This document shows, piece after piece, positions 11,100-21,975 of a stretch of 64,000 nt of DNA (positions are counted from its first letter, which is position 1; each line of letters opens with the position of its first letter). The notes beneath the pieces are model-generated. The model saw only the letters and a list, made by a program, of their open reading frames with translations, was not told where the DNA came from and did not search any database. The translations under genes and the position numbers were made by a program. Origin of the DNA: Trichinella spiralis. Taxonomy: Eukaryota > Nematoda > Enoplea > Trichinellida > Trichinellidae. The stretch covers positions 9,251,931 to 9,315,930 of the forward strand of contig CM012955.1 of assembly GCA_000181795.3 (NCBI GenBank). Direction: 5' to 3'.

Positions 11100-14000
11100 T
11101 AGTCTATGTGCAATGTCGTGTTAGTTAAACTGTGGAAGCTGACCTGCCTTTGAGGCTGAGAATGAAACCGAACCTTTCTGCCTGCCTGCATGCGTCCGCG
11201 TGAGTCGGCCGGTTCCTGTGCAAGCGATCTGACCGCCAGTCACTTAATCCGAAAACTCAGCTACCACGACGCGGCCATTTAAAACTTGGATGAAATGTCA
11301 TCGTTGTTGAAACTTTACCCACAGCTAAATACAACTCACCGGGTTGGACACGTTTAATACAACAGACTGGCCAAACCCCTGACCAGATCCCATCGACGCC
11401 TGCTTATCATGTCCACTACTTTTCATCTGCTTGAATGCTGCGAAACCATTTCATGCGGTTGCTAACAAATTTTCAAAATGACGACATCCAACACCACCAC
11501 AACAGCTCCTCACAACATTCATATGATACTTACTGCTGAGCACGTGACTGGCGTATTCGTCATTCGCAACTTCTCTCCCTCTCTCTATCTCTTTGTGAAA
11601 CATGAATGTAAATAATGAAAAAGCATTGAAAGATTGGTTGGTTGAAACAAAAAAATTATAATAACAACATTCAAGCTTTTTTTCTTCAAAAAAGCAAAAA
11701 CTACAATGACACTCTACCACACATTGCCTTCATCTGTTCTACTGGGTACACTTTTGCGCTTGGTAGAGGGAGGGGGGGGGCAATTTGTTAAGAAGCAACG
11801 ACTGGTCAATATTTGCAAGCCTCAACCGACCGACAGTACTACAATGCACAACTGTCCTCAGCGGTTGTCGCAAAGTCATAAACATCGGGTCCAGCTCTTG
11901 ACGTGGAAAACAAACGGGGTCGAGAAGAGGCGTGGAAAAAAGCCATTATTCTTTGAAGAAACTAACTTGACGTTGACAAATAATAAATAATAAACGCACC
12001 ATCGTGCGAATAATCATCTCGATGCAGTGGTTCCAAACATTTTTCCGGATATATCCATTGTAGACAATAAATTTTCTAATCGAGCTAATAGATTTGTGAT
12101 TACAGTTTTTGTAAAAGTAAAAGCTGTTCAAATATGCACAATATCCTGTACACATTTTTCTACACGAAAAGGTCAGTTAAACAAAATATACAACGAGTAT
12201 GCTTTTCGTTTTATTGCAAAAACAAAAGTTATATTCCTGATGAATGTCAATTTTTTTCATATAATTTTCAAATTTCAAAACGCCCATTTCAAGTATTATA
12301 TTTGTTGCTTATTCAAAATTCACATTGCAAATATTTTCGACTAGAATCTAATTGATTCATAGCACTACATGATAAATGAAACATCAAATAGCGTAGTCTT
12401 ATTTTTTTGAAAGTTGCTGTTGCTCTTAAACGAATAATTTCATATTTCTGTTTATTTAAACTAGTCAACATTAGCTCATTATTACAGTAGTTTAAGTGGA
12501 ATTAAGTAAAAAATGCACTGTATTATTAGTTTGATGCATATTGTTGTTGATTTAGAGAAGTGATTTGATTTTATATAGATAAAAAGTTTTATTTTTGTTT
12601 TGATGCTATGATAACGATGAACAAACAACAATAAAGTTGCCAAGCTTGGCAAACAGGAAAATGTTCCGAGTTTCCTTCAGCTTCGTCTTCACGTTGGAAT
12701 TCATGGCAAAACTTGAAATTGAAAAGGTTTTCGAAATTTTTCTCATTAACATGCTCTGCTTTAAGGCTGATCATTTTCACGACAGCCGAACGCCTTTGTA
12801 GCATGCTGTGATCAATCGTCAAGTGTCAAATGTCCAAAGTCTATGCGCGACCATATTTTTGATACCTGATCTTCGCTATTCACTGATCGATGCGCATCGT
12901 GAAATCACCCGCACACATTTAGCAGAGTGCATATGATACCACGGTAAGGTGATCCTGCGATTGTTGGTTCCGCCTGTCAAAAGTCTACTGCCAGCAATCG
13001 AAAAATATTGAACTGCTAATTGCTGCTTTCATATTTTACCTTCTGAATTCAATGAACAACTGTTAAACATTATTTGCAATAATTATATTTTCAAAACAGT
13101 GCATTATTGAAATTCACACTTGCAACAATAAGTAATACATTATTATTATGAAGAAAAAAGCCAAACCCAATTGATTATTCCAATCTACTTGCAAATGATA
13201 TTCATTTCAATCTATTCTACTAACTTTTAGTTGTTATGATGAAGTGAAATTACTTTAAAATGACTTTACAATTGAACATTGTGTTCATTATTTTTTTCTC
13301 TACGTTTAACGTTTACCGTTTTACCGGAAAATGAATGTTTGGTTGTTAGGTCATGTCAATGTTCAGAAACGGAAACACGCAAACACAAGCAGCTGAATGT
13401 AGTTAGGCTGACAAATATTTACTTCTGTTATAGCAGGATGAGACATATGGATAGCGCTTTTGCGGTAACAGAAGCAAAATCGTCAGCTTCTACGCAAACA
13501 GATATTGCAAACTGAAATATCGATTTTGATGTCTATTTCTGTAGCAATTAAAATGAATCATTCATTTCAACATAAAAGATTGAACTTAGCATCTCTAAAA
13601 AAGGAAAATAACCCCTTACAATAAAAATATTTCAAATTATCTATCAATTCAATTTTAAAACTTTTATTTTTAAAAAGTCTACTTGTCATATTTTAATTAT
13701 CTCTACAATACTGCAATAAAAAACCTCAGTGATATTAACAAATTTACAGTGAAAACCCCTGAGTATAACACTGTAATAAATATTTAAAATTTATTTCATT
13801 AATTTTAACAACAATTTTATAGTTTTAAAGCATCTTAAGAATAACAAAATCCAAGTTAATAAGAACGTTGAATTGATTTCTGTTTATGAAAGCTAAATAC
13901 TGCCGAAACTCTACATAACCTTATAAAAATATTAAAAATGAAAATTTTGAATTTTTCATAAAAATTAAACATTAAATTTCTTCAGATGCATATTGAATAA

Positions 14001-14148
14001 AATAAAAATAAATATTATTAACAATTTGTTAGTCTCAATTCTAACTGTAATACAGTAAATCGAAATTCATCCTTGAAAATCTTTTTGCAAAATTTTCTAA
14101 TGATTTGCAGTAACGATGTTGTTTTTAAGCTATTGAAAAAAGCTGAAT

Positions 14149-15485
14149 ATGGCTTTATCGAAGACTGTAATGTTGACCAAATTTGGAGTTTCATCTGCAG
14201 TTGCAAAAAAAGTGCGTCCTTCCAAGCGGATACTGCCCCAAAATGTTGTTTCGCCTGCGCAAAACATTTTTGCCTTTGCTACAGCCGACTCGTATCGTTT
14301 TAAAGAATTAATTAAAGGTATCAAAAAGGAAAAATTTACAGTCACTCATATAAGCAGTGAATTGCCCGATGTTGTGTACGTCCAACAGAAATTTCAACAG
14401 CCAGGTGAAGCTTTTGTCTTTTACGACGGTGGGGTGGTATTTTGGGATTTTACCGAAAAAAGTCGTCGAGAATTTCTCAACGCAGTCCAACTGTTCGAAG
14501 AATCTCCATATGAAGATAAGATTGTTGAAAGTGAAGAGGAAAATTTATCTTACGTATTTTCTGAACAATCGAAAGCAGAATTTCGGCAAGAAACATTCTT
14601 GTTGCCTACGCAAATTAGTCAAGAAACATCAACACTGTATAAATTTGCCGTTTCCAATGCAATGTTTTTAAGTGTTAAAGTATGTATACATTTTTTTCGA
14701 ATGTGAGCAAAATTTGCTTGATCATGCATTCAATCATGCGTTAATAATACAGAAAACAAAGAATTTTTTCGAAAAAAATGAAGGTGATTTATCTGTCATT
14801 TATATTATTTATGTTAAGAATATATGCTTCGTGTGTAAATTAGACAAATAAAAACTGAAATTATTTTAATTTAAAGCTTTTAAGTAAACTGTGGTAATTA
14901 TTTTAGATTTTTATTTATGACTAGATTAAATTTTATAAGCTGCTTTGTTGTGCAATAATTTTGACCTGAATACTAAAGTTTGATTTACAGTATCAGTTCT
15001 TCTCTATTAAAAAGATTGTTTGAATATTATTTTTTTCTGCATTTCATCATCTGTATTAATTTTTATAGCTGTCAATTTGGGAATCTTTACTAGATGACTT
15101 TGTTGCATCTTCAGAAGACGTGGTAGAGCATTTGCAGCTGGGACGAATCACGTTGTCTAAATCGGAAGTGTTGCGACGAGCTGGAAAATTATTCATGCTA
15201 CGTCATCGCATAAGTCTTTGTGGAGACTTACTCGATGCACCAGATTTCTACTGGGACAAGCAAGATTTGGAAAGAATTTATTCTGAAGCATTTTCATTGT
15301 TCAACATGGGTAAACGGACGCGTGTCGTAAATGAAAAGCTTACATATTGTTTAGAATTGCTTCAGCTTTTGGACGGGAACATTAGCCAAGTTCATAGTGT
15401 TCGGCTTGAAGTTATGATCATTGTACTTATATTAATTGAAGTTCTTTTTGAAATTTTGCATTTCAGTAGACATTATTCTAATTAA
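14149..15485 (+). CDS. RMND1: RMND1-like mitochondrial DUF155 protein
   Basis: Two exons, 14149-14679 and 15069-15485, joined in phase 0 across a 389-nt intron, give 315 residues. The ATG starts a basic, mitochondrial-presequence-like N-terminus. The DUF155 body follows: FAFATADSYRF, EAFVFYDGGVVFWDF, KFAFSNAMFLSVK at the junction with LSIWE, then GKLFMLRHRISLCGDLLDAPDFYWD and VVNEKLTYCLELLQLL. The C-terminal hydrophobic helix VMIIVLILIEVLFEIL is the family's single membrane anchor. RMND1 is an inner-membrane protein needed for mitochondrial translation in animals. The protein is shorter than the human one (449 residues) because the N-terminal region is reduced; an upstream exon cannot be excluded. 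A splice-acceptor-like site lies at about 14110, 39 bases before the ATG. Confidence 0.93.
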
Positions 15486-16435
15486 ATATCTTTTTCATTG
15501 TATCAGACCATTTTTATTAGACAACGCCGAACTAGATTTCATTATCGCTTTTAACGGTATTCTTTTCAACAGTATGTTTCATTCACTACTAAATTAATTT
15601 TCTAGACTGAATATTCATGAATTTAAAAATTTTGATTGTTAATTTTTAACTGTGCATATTTATTTAGATGTAAATTTAATACTGCATTGGATTTTGTTGT
15701 CATTTTTTGTTTTATTCTATATACCTCGAATGTTTGTCGCTATTTATTGGTGTTTTTTTAAATAAATTATGAGATAGCATCATTTCATAAGAAAAAATAT
15801 TTCAATTTTAAAATTATTATTTAAAAGAGAAAATATCTTTTATCAAATTACAAAAATTATAATATTACATTTTTGAATCACGATTTACAACATTCTCATT
15901 GCATTTGTTCAGCACATTTTCTTACAGATTGCAAAACTGATGTTAGATCATGAGTTTTGAACAATTGGTTTTTTAATTTTCGATATTTCAAGCTTAAAAA
16001 TAAAGTAAAATGATCGTTTTCTTTTGTTTCAACAGTAGCAATGCTGAAGCCGTCATACCAGGATTAATTGTTTGTTCTTGAAAATCAGTAAACTTTTGTA
16101 TAGTTCAAATGTAGTTTAGTCAGCTTTAATTTTAATCTTGTTTAAAGTATTTAACAAAATTAAGCTTCATTGATATTTAATAATTGAATGAATGAAATAT
16201 ATTTAATTATGTTCGTCAGACAAAAAATATCGACTATTCAAATATATTCAGCTTGCACTTTATGCAGAAACATCATTGATATTTGCTTAGTGATATAATT
16301 TACATAAAATTAACTTCAACTGTGTCAAAAAAAAAACAAAAATAAATTTGACATTTATTTTGAAACATAACAGGATTCGATCAGATCAAACATTAACAAC
16401 TAACAAACAGCCTAACATCTATCAATTCCATGTAG
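15486..16435. other. Convergent intergenic region RMND1/TMED
   Basis: About 950 AT-rich bases between two converging genes. A plus-strand AATAAA at 15761-15766 could serve RMND1 and a minus-strand one at 16354-16359 could serve TMED. No coding signal was seen. Confidence 0.55.
16354..16359 (-). terminator. Candidate poly(A) signal for TMED gene
   Basis: Minus-strand AATAAA about 77 bases downstream of the TMED stop codon. Confidence 0.45.
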
Positions 16436-17407
16436 TTAGAATCGAACCCTCTCTCGATCACTGAAAAATGACTTCAGTATCATGACCTAAAAATACAAAA
16501 TACAATAAATAATAACTAAATGTATTTGTTATACAGACCTGCACAACTGCAATAATGACCATAATAACAGTTTGACAAACGGACCACCATGTAACTCGTT
16601 CATTTAAATCTTCGGCAAACTTTAGGCCACTGGCAGCATTTAAACGAATATGAGTTTGCCGTTCCAACAACATCTTAAACCGCTCATGCATATTCGATGA
16701 ACTTATTTGAATCTAAAACAATCAAAATTTACGTTCATTTGAATTTACAACTTTCTCTATTGACATTATACATCTTAATGTAACTCTAGTCACATACATT
16801 TTAATAATATATTATAATACGCTCAAATAATTAATTTATTTCAATTAGTTCCTTACAGTTCAACAAATTTAAATGAAAAGCAGTTAAGTAAACTTTCAAG
16901 TATCTGTATAACTTCTTTATAATTAAAATCATTATAAGCATCAGTAGTTCAAGAATTATTTACAAATGACATAAGTTTTGCATGATCAACAGGCACATCC
17001 TCATTTTTACCAACTTTCCAATTCATATAAACCACTTTATGAGAAAATGTTGAAAATTCATTTGAGAAGCAAGCCTATAAATAAAAATGTTGAATCATCA
17101 AAAATAATCTTATAAATGAAGTTACCTTAAAAGTTCCAGTAGTATTCGTTTTCCAGTTGAATCGGTCGAACTGCTTCCTTACAGCATTAAACATCACTGC
17201 CTCAATTGGTGAAAACATTTGTACATCTACATCATACTGACCACCTGTAATAACTTGAAATTCAAAATCTACATCAACATCTTTTTCTATATCCTGAAAG
17301 AAACACTGAGTTGCTTTGTCTGGCAATTCAAATGTAAACTCAACACAACTGGAAGTAGCTGCAAAACATAACAACATTATGACAGGAACACAGACCCAGC
17401 TACCCAT
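16436..17407 (-). CDS. p24/TMED family cargo receptor (TMED3/7-like, gamma class)
   Basis: Four minus-strand exons, 17407-17126, 17074-16964, 16712-16539 and 16486-16436, all in phase, give 205 residues, the normal p24 length. It begins with a signal peptide (about residues 1-21). The GOLD domain carries TFELPDKATQCFF, FQVITGGQYDVDV and ACFSNEFSTFSHKVVY, with the two cysteines that form the GOLD disulphide. A heptad region with QTHIRLNAASGLKFAEDLNERV leads to one membrane helix. The cytosolic tail LKSFFSDRERVRF has the FF motif that binds COPII/COPI coats. Such proteins cycle between ER and Golgi as hetero-oligomers that select cargo. FFSD and the GG.YDV block fit TMED3/TMED7 best. The last exon is short (16 codons), behind a 52-nt intron; if that intron is retained, translation runs to a different tail without FF. 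Confidence 0.95.
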
Positions 17408-18182
17408 GATTCAGCTCCAATTAAAATCCAAATGCCAAATAACTGCTCAATTACAGACCATCTGCAACTCAAGTTTCATTTTTCTGGTCTTTAAATTACA
17501 TAACAAAAAAGCATTGCAATTTATAAATAATTCTAAAAACGCTTTGTTCTTTTAATATTAAAAAATATCATACTGTGAAAGAAAGGTTAAAAGATATCGG
17601 AACTTTATTGTAAGTAATGCTTAAAACAAGTTTGCTGAACTTTACGAACATTTCATTGTTGTTCATTAAATAATTATTCATAATTTCAATGTTTAATAAT
17701 TATTATAAAGCATTTAATTTCTAAGGGATGACTTAAATGAAAATTATTTATGTTGCATGATATTTACTGTCATAAATTTAATTTATTCATGAACATCTTT
17801 TACAGTACGTAGCTTTCTGTAACTGAAACGAAAATTGTCCTTTTATGGCTTCACTAAGCTGAATTGATGTTTTGCATTTAAATATAATTTCGTTTTGTAA
17901 ATAATTATTTTTGGTATTTTCATGTTATTTTATTTATGTTATGTTATATTATATTATATTTTATTTTATTTTATCTATTTATTTATTTATTGGACAGCGT
18001 ATTTTGAACAATTTTGTTGAGCAGTTTGCAATTCTGAGTGTTTGTTTGGGGTTGTGCGTTTAATCTTTTATAACTTTTCGCTAATGAGTGTTTGTGAATT
18101 TTGAACTAACATTTTGTTGGTAAATGTTTAATAATTAATATATTAATTCAATGCTTTTATATCTTGTTTTGCAGTCAGTGTT
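17408..18182. other. Divergent intergenic region TMED/GNL2
   Basis: About 775 AT-rich bases between divergently transcribed TMED and GNL2, expected to hold both promoters. TTATA/TTATTT simple sequence occupies about 17935-17990. A strong pyrimidine-AG site ends at 18174, 8 bases before the GNL2 ATG. Confidence 0.5.
18165..18174 (+). promoter_or_regulatory. Splice-acceptor-like site just before GNL2 ATG
   Basis: TTGTTTTGCAG lies 8 bases upstream of the start codon with no upstream coding exon in sight. It could be the end of a 5' UTR intron or a spliced-leader trans-splice acceptor as used in nematodes. The choice is inference. Confidence 0.4.
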
Positions 18183-20979
18183 ATGGCGCGTAAGCGGAAA
18201 CAGTCAAAACCTTTCAAAGACAGAATAAGTAAAGCAAATCACTCGCTAAATGCTGGTATGTTTTATTATTGATATTTCAAAGCTTAATTGCTTTCATGAA
18301 CATTTATGAATAACGGTTCTAGATCGTACGAATAAAACGGTGCCTGGGCAAAGAAGCCGTGCCACAGTACGGCGTTTGCTTATGTATAAGAATTTCAAAG
18401 CAAAACGTGACAGATACGGGAAAATAATTCGAGAAGCACCTTTTCAAAAGACTCTTTCATCTGGCTCAGTAGCTCGTGTGGAACCGAATCGACGGTGGTT
18501 TGGTATCTGTTATTTTATTAAAATTTATTCACTATTATACAGATTTTTTGTATTCTTTTTCATTTCACAATGTATTCTATACAATATGATATTATGTATG
18601 ATAATCGTAGCAAATTAATAAGTTTTTACCTGTGTAATATGTATATATTTTCTAGTTGCAATTAGCTTTCTTCAGTTCTTTTACGTTTTTATTTGCTGCA
18701 TGCACTTGTTTGGTTGATCTGTTGAACAGTTTGTTTTTGAGGAAATACGAAAGTGATTGGTCAGGATGCTTTGCAAAAATTTCAAGAAAACTTGAGTAAG
18801 GTTCGAAAAGATCCTTATTTATATGTTATGCGACAGACAAAGCTTCCAGTGACTTTGCTTAACGAAAAAGCTAAAGTAATTTTTAGTCATGTTTTTATAA
18901 TATTTTACATTCTGTTTCATTTCCAGCACGTCCGTCCGCATCTTTTAGATACTGAAACATTTCAGTACACTTTTGGTCGCAAAGCCCAGCGTAAAAAGCC
19001 ACGTTTAATGACAATGGATTTACAAGTATTACAAGTTGTTGTATTTATGTGTTTGAAAAAACTTGTTGATTTTAAGCATTTGGTTGACACTGCTAATGAA
19101 CAGAATTGCCAATATGTTGAAGACAGAGATCGGGACTTTCAGAAAACGACAGATACGAATGAACGTTATGAACCGATAGAGCCTATATTTAAGAAAGGAC
19201 AGTCGAAACGTATTTGGAATGAACTGTACAAAGTTCTTGATTCGTCTGATGTTGTTTGTGAAGTAGTGGATGCAAGAGATCCAATGGGTACACGTTGTTT
19301 CAACGTAGAAAAATTTCTGAGAAAGGAGAAGCCGCATAAGCATATCATCATCATCCTCAACAAAGTCGATTTAATTCCACGATGGGTTACAGTATGATTG
19401 TTTATTTTGTTTAATAGATGTTTTTTTTGCTAATGTTGTGTCCGTTTATTTGAAGCGGGATTGGATTCGAACACTGTCTGCTGAATATCCAACGATTGCA
19501 TTTAGTGCCGACATGATGAGTCCATTTGGCAAAGGAGCGTTGATTAGTATACTTCGACAATTTGCACATGTAAATGATGATTCTTTTTTTATGTTCATCA
19601 CGTTTATTGAGGTTTCTTTTAGCTACATCAAGAACATCCGCAGATTAGTGTTGGATTCATTGGTTTTCCCAACGTTGGAAAGAGTTCTATTATAAACGCT
19701 TTGAGGCGGAAGAAAGTGTGTAATGTAGCTCCAATTGCTGGAGAAACGAAAGTATGTTTCATTCTGTTATAAAACGTAGTTTTGAGGGAAATTATTGTTT
19801 ATTTCTAGGTGTGGCAGTATGTGACACTAATGCGACGGATATATTTAATCGATTGTCCTGGTATTGTATATCCTACCGGAAATAACGAAGCGCAGCTTAT
19901 TCTTAAAGGGGTGGTGAGTTTCACATATTTAAATTGAATTGAAATTTTGTTTAAGATCTTCCTTTATTTGTTTATTTATTCTAAACTACAGATCCGTGTG
20001 GAGAATGTGAAAGATGCGGCCGATTACATAGATGCCGTTATTGAACGAGTGAAGCGTGAATATTTGGTTCGAACATATCAAGTTCCAGAATGGAAAAATA
20101 GTGAAGAATTTTTGTCAGCTTTGGCAGGCAGAAGTGGTCGTTTGTTGAAAGTACATTTCATAATAATATTATTATTTTATTTTTTATTCAAAGTACCGAT
20201 GTGTCACTTTAGGGTGGTGAGCCTGATATTAACACTGTGGCCAAGATGGTACTGAACGATTTTCAGAGGGGTAGACTTCCTTATTATGTAAAACCACCTG
20301 AAAAGGTTTAAATAAAATTGTTCTTTTCCGCGTTAACATTGTGTAATCTGAAATGTGTTTTTTATTTAATTAGAATATTCAAAATGATGACCAGCCAACA
20401 AGCAGTGAAATGGTGGAATCAGTACTGATGGACAAATCGGTGGCAGTTGATCAAGATTTGACAAAAATAGAATTGACTACTAAATACAATGCCGATGACG
20501 TTGGGGAAAAAGATGTTGTGATTGCTTTGTCAGATTCTGAAGATTTGAGCAGCTTGAACGTATGTGAAAGAAGTGTAAAACAGGAGCATGACAGTGAATA
20601 TGATCAGGAAGATTTGGACAGCTGTAGTGGATTGAGTGATATTTGTGAGTTTGAAAATTTGAAATGTGCTCTTTCTGAACAAGAAGAGCAACCCTGTGAT
20701 GAAGGGGAGGAGGGGGATGGGCGTCGAGCATGGAAGCGAAAATCTGCTGCGTGTGGTAATAAAATGACAAGAAATCGTCATGAAAAAGTACGCATTTCTC
20801 GTTTGTAACGTTTCTTAAAAGATGACAAAGCCGGCGAGAATGGCTAGTGTTTAATTTTTGTTTGTCTTTCATAGGGGGAAAAGTTCGCAAGAAATTCGAA
20901 TATTATAGATTTCACGAAGAAAGAAGAAAAGAGTCGATTTCAGAAAAGAAAGAAAAAGAAAGCTAAACATCAGCAGTAA
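18183..20979 (+). CDS. GNL2: Nucleolar GTP-binding protein 2 (NOG2/GNL2)
   Basis: Twelve exons in phase: 18183-18255, 18323-18502, 18742-18875, 18927-19025, 19077-19391, 19456-19569, 19623-19751, 19809-19913, 19992-20150, 20213-20305, 20374-20787, 20875-20979; 639 residues. The basic N-terminus and GNVEPN-type block ([15 protein letters not shown]) are typical of NGP1/NOG2. The GTPase is circularly permuted as in this family: DARDPMGTR (about 227), NKVD (G4, 257-260), GFPNVGKSS (G1, 319-327), GETKVWQ (G2), DCPG (G3, 363-366). The acidic then Lys-rich C-terminus ends in a nucleolar-type basic tail. NOG2 acts in the nucleolus and nucleoplasm on pre-60S particles during ITS2 processing and export licensing. 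All G motifs are intact. The 51-nt intron 19026-19076 has no stop and is divisible by three; I treat it as an intron because removing it matches the family alignment. Confidence 0.96.
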
Positions 20980-21975
20980 TTTGTTTCTCATGCATTGAAA
21001 CTGAAAGTGCATTGTTCTGAAAGTAAAACAATTTAATTCGAAAATTCGATGGATAAAGTGATTTGATTGATCGATGGATAAAATCTGGAATATTGAATTT
21101 AAATTCAGTTAGTTACATTTTTAATTTCAGTGAGATTATTGTTCAGGTTGATATTTTAATATTCAATGTTTAAAATGAATGCATTATGAAGTCAAAAATT
21201 TATTGGTTATAGTTGCAGTGAACTTTGCGTTGCAAGCTGAAAATACTTTTTTTTCGCTTTTTTCTGATATTGTTTGTCGAATTTTTCCGTATTCAACCAG
21301 TTGTAATGTGGTGACAATTTCCTATTATAGAGCATTAAAAAATGAAAACGATGAAAACATCGTATACAGTACACCATAAGCGAATTCAAGTAGACTAAGG
21401 ATATAGCTATTGCGCACTTGTATTATTTTTTGAAAACAAATTTTTTATTCTACAAAATGGTTGAAGTGAAAAAAATATAACAAGTAATTAATGTTAAATA
21501 TTTTAATTTAATAAAGAAACTTGGAATTTTTTAATTTTTAACGTGAAAGCATCATTATATCTCTTAATTGAAAAGAACGATTTTGAAAGTTGACATTTAA
21601 CAAGCTGTATGTTTACTTTAAAGATTTGATTGAAGAGAAAAATATATAATTATAGTTATAATTATAAACAAATTATTCGTTTGCATTAAATAAATATGTA
21701 TGAATTATTTCAAATGTAATGGATATTTCAAAAAGTGAATATAAAATTTTGAAGCTTTCATTTAATTTTCAGGTTCATTTTATTGAGAAAAAATCATTAT
21801 TTACAGAATAAAAACTGAAGTCGGTAGCATTTGGCGATTAATGGCGAATGCTATCGATCGGTGACAAATGCAAATGGTGATGCAAAATTAGTGACGCTAA
21901 CTGCCATAGCAACGGACTGACGATAAATGATCAAAGAGTTGGTTGCATTGGTTTGGGGTTCAACTAGGTGCAAAA
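20980..21975. other. Intergenic region GNL2/IFT88
   Basis: About 1 kb of AT-rich sequence between two genes on the same strand. AATAAA at 21510-21515 is one possible GNL2 poly(A) signal. The sequence becomes slightly richer in G and C near 21820-21960, just before IFT88, where a promoter would be expected. No ORF of note. Confidence 0.5.

Larger units (their letters stand above)
6745..14148. other. Long gene-poor region between eya and RMND1
   Basis: About 7.4 kb with no open frame that resembles a known protein on either strand. Missing 5' exons and promoter of eya may lie here. Most of it is very AT-rich, but stretches at roughly 7480-7760, 8880-9180, 9640-9850 and 11110-11430 are visibly richer in G and C yet lack convincing ORFs. 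A GA/GAAA microsatellite (7958-8014), a GCTA/GCTT microsatellite (11056-11099) and a strong hairpin (8996-9035) are present. The remaining sequence shows nothing I can name. Confidence 0.5.

Noticed and set aside
16430-16460. GGTTCGATTC-like string on the minus strand, as in a tRNA T-arm
   Set aside because: It is the coding end of the TMED gene and the flanks do not form a T-stem or cloverleaf.
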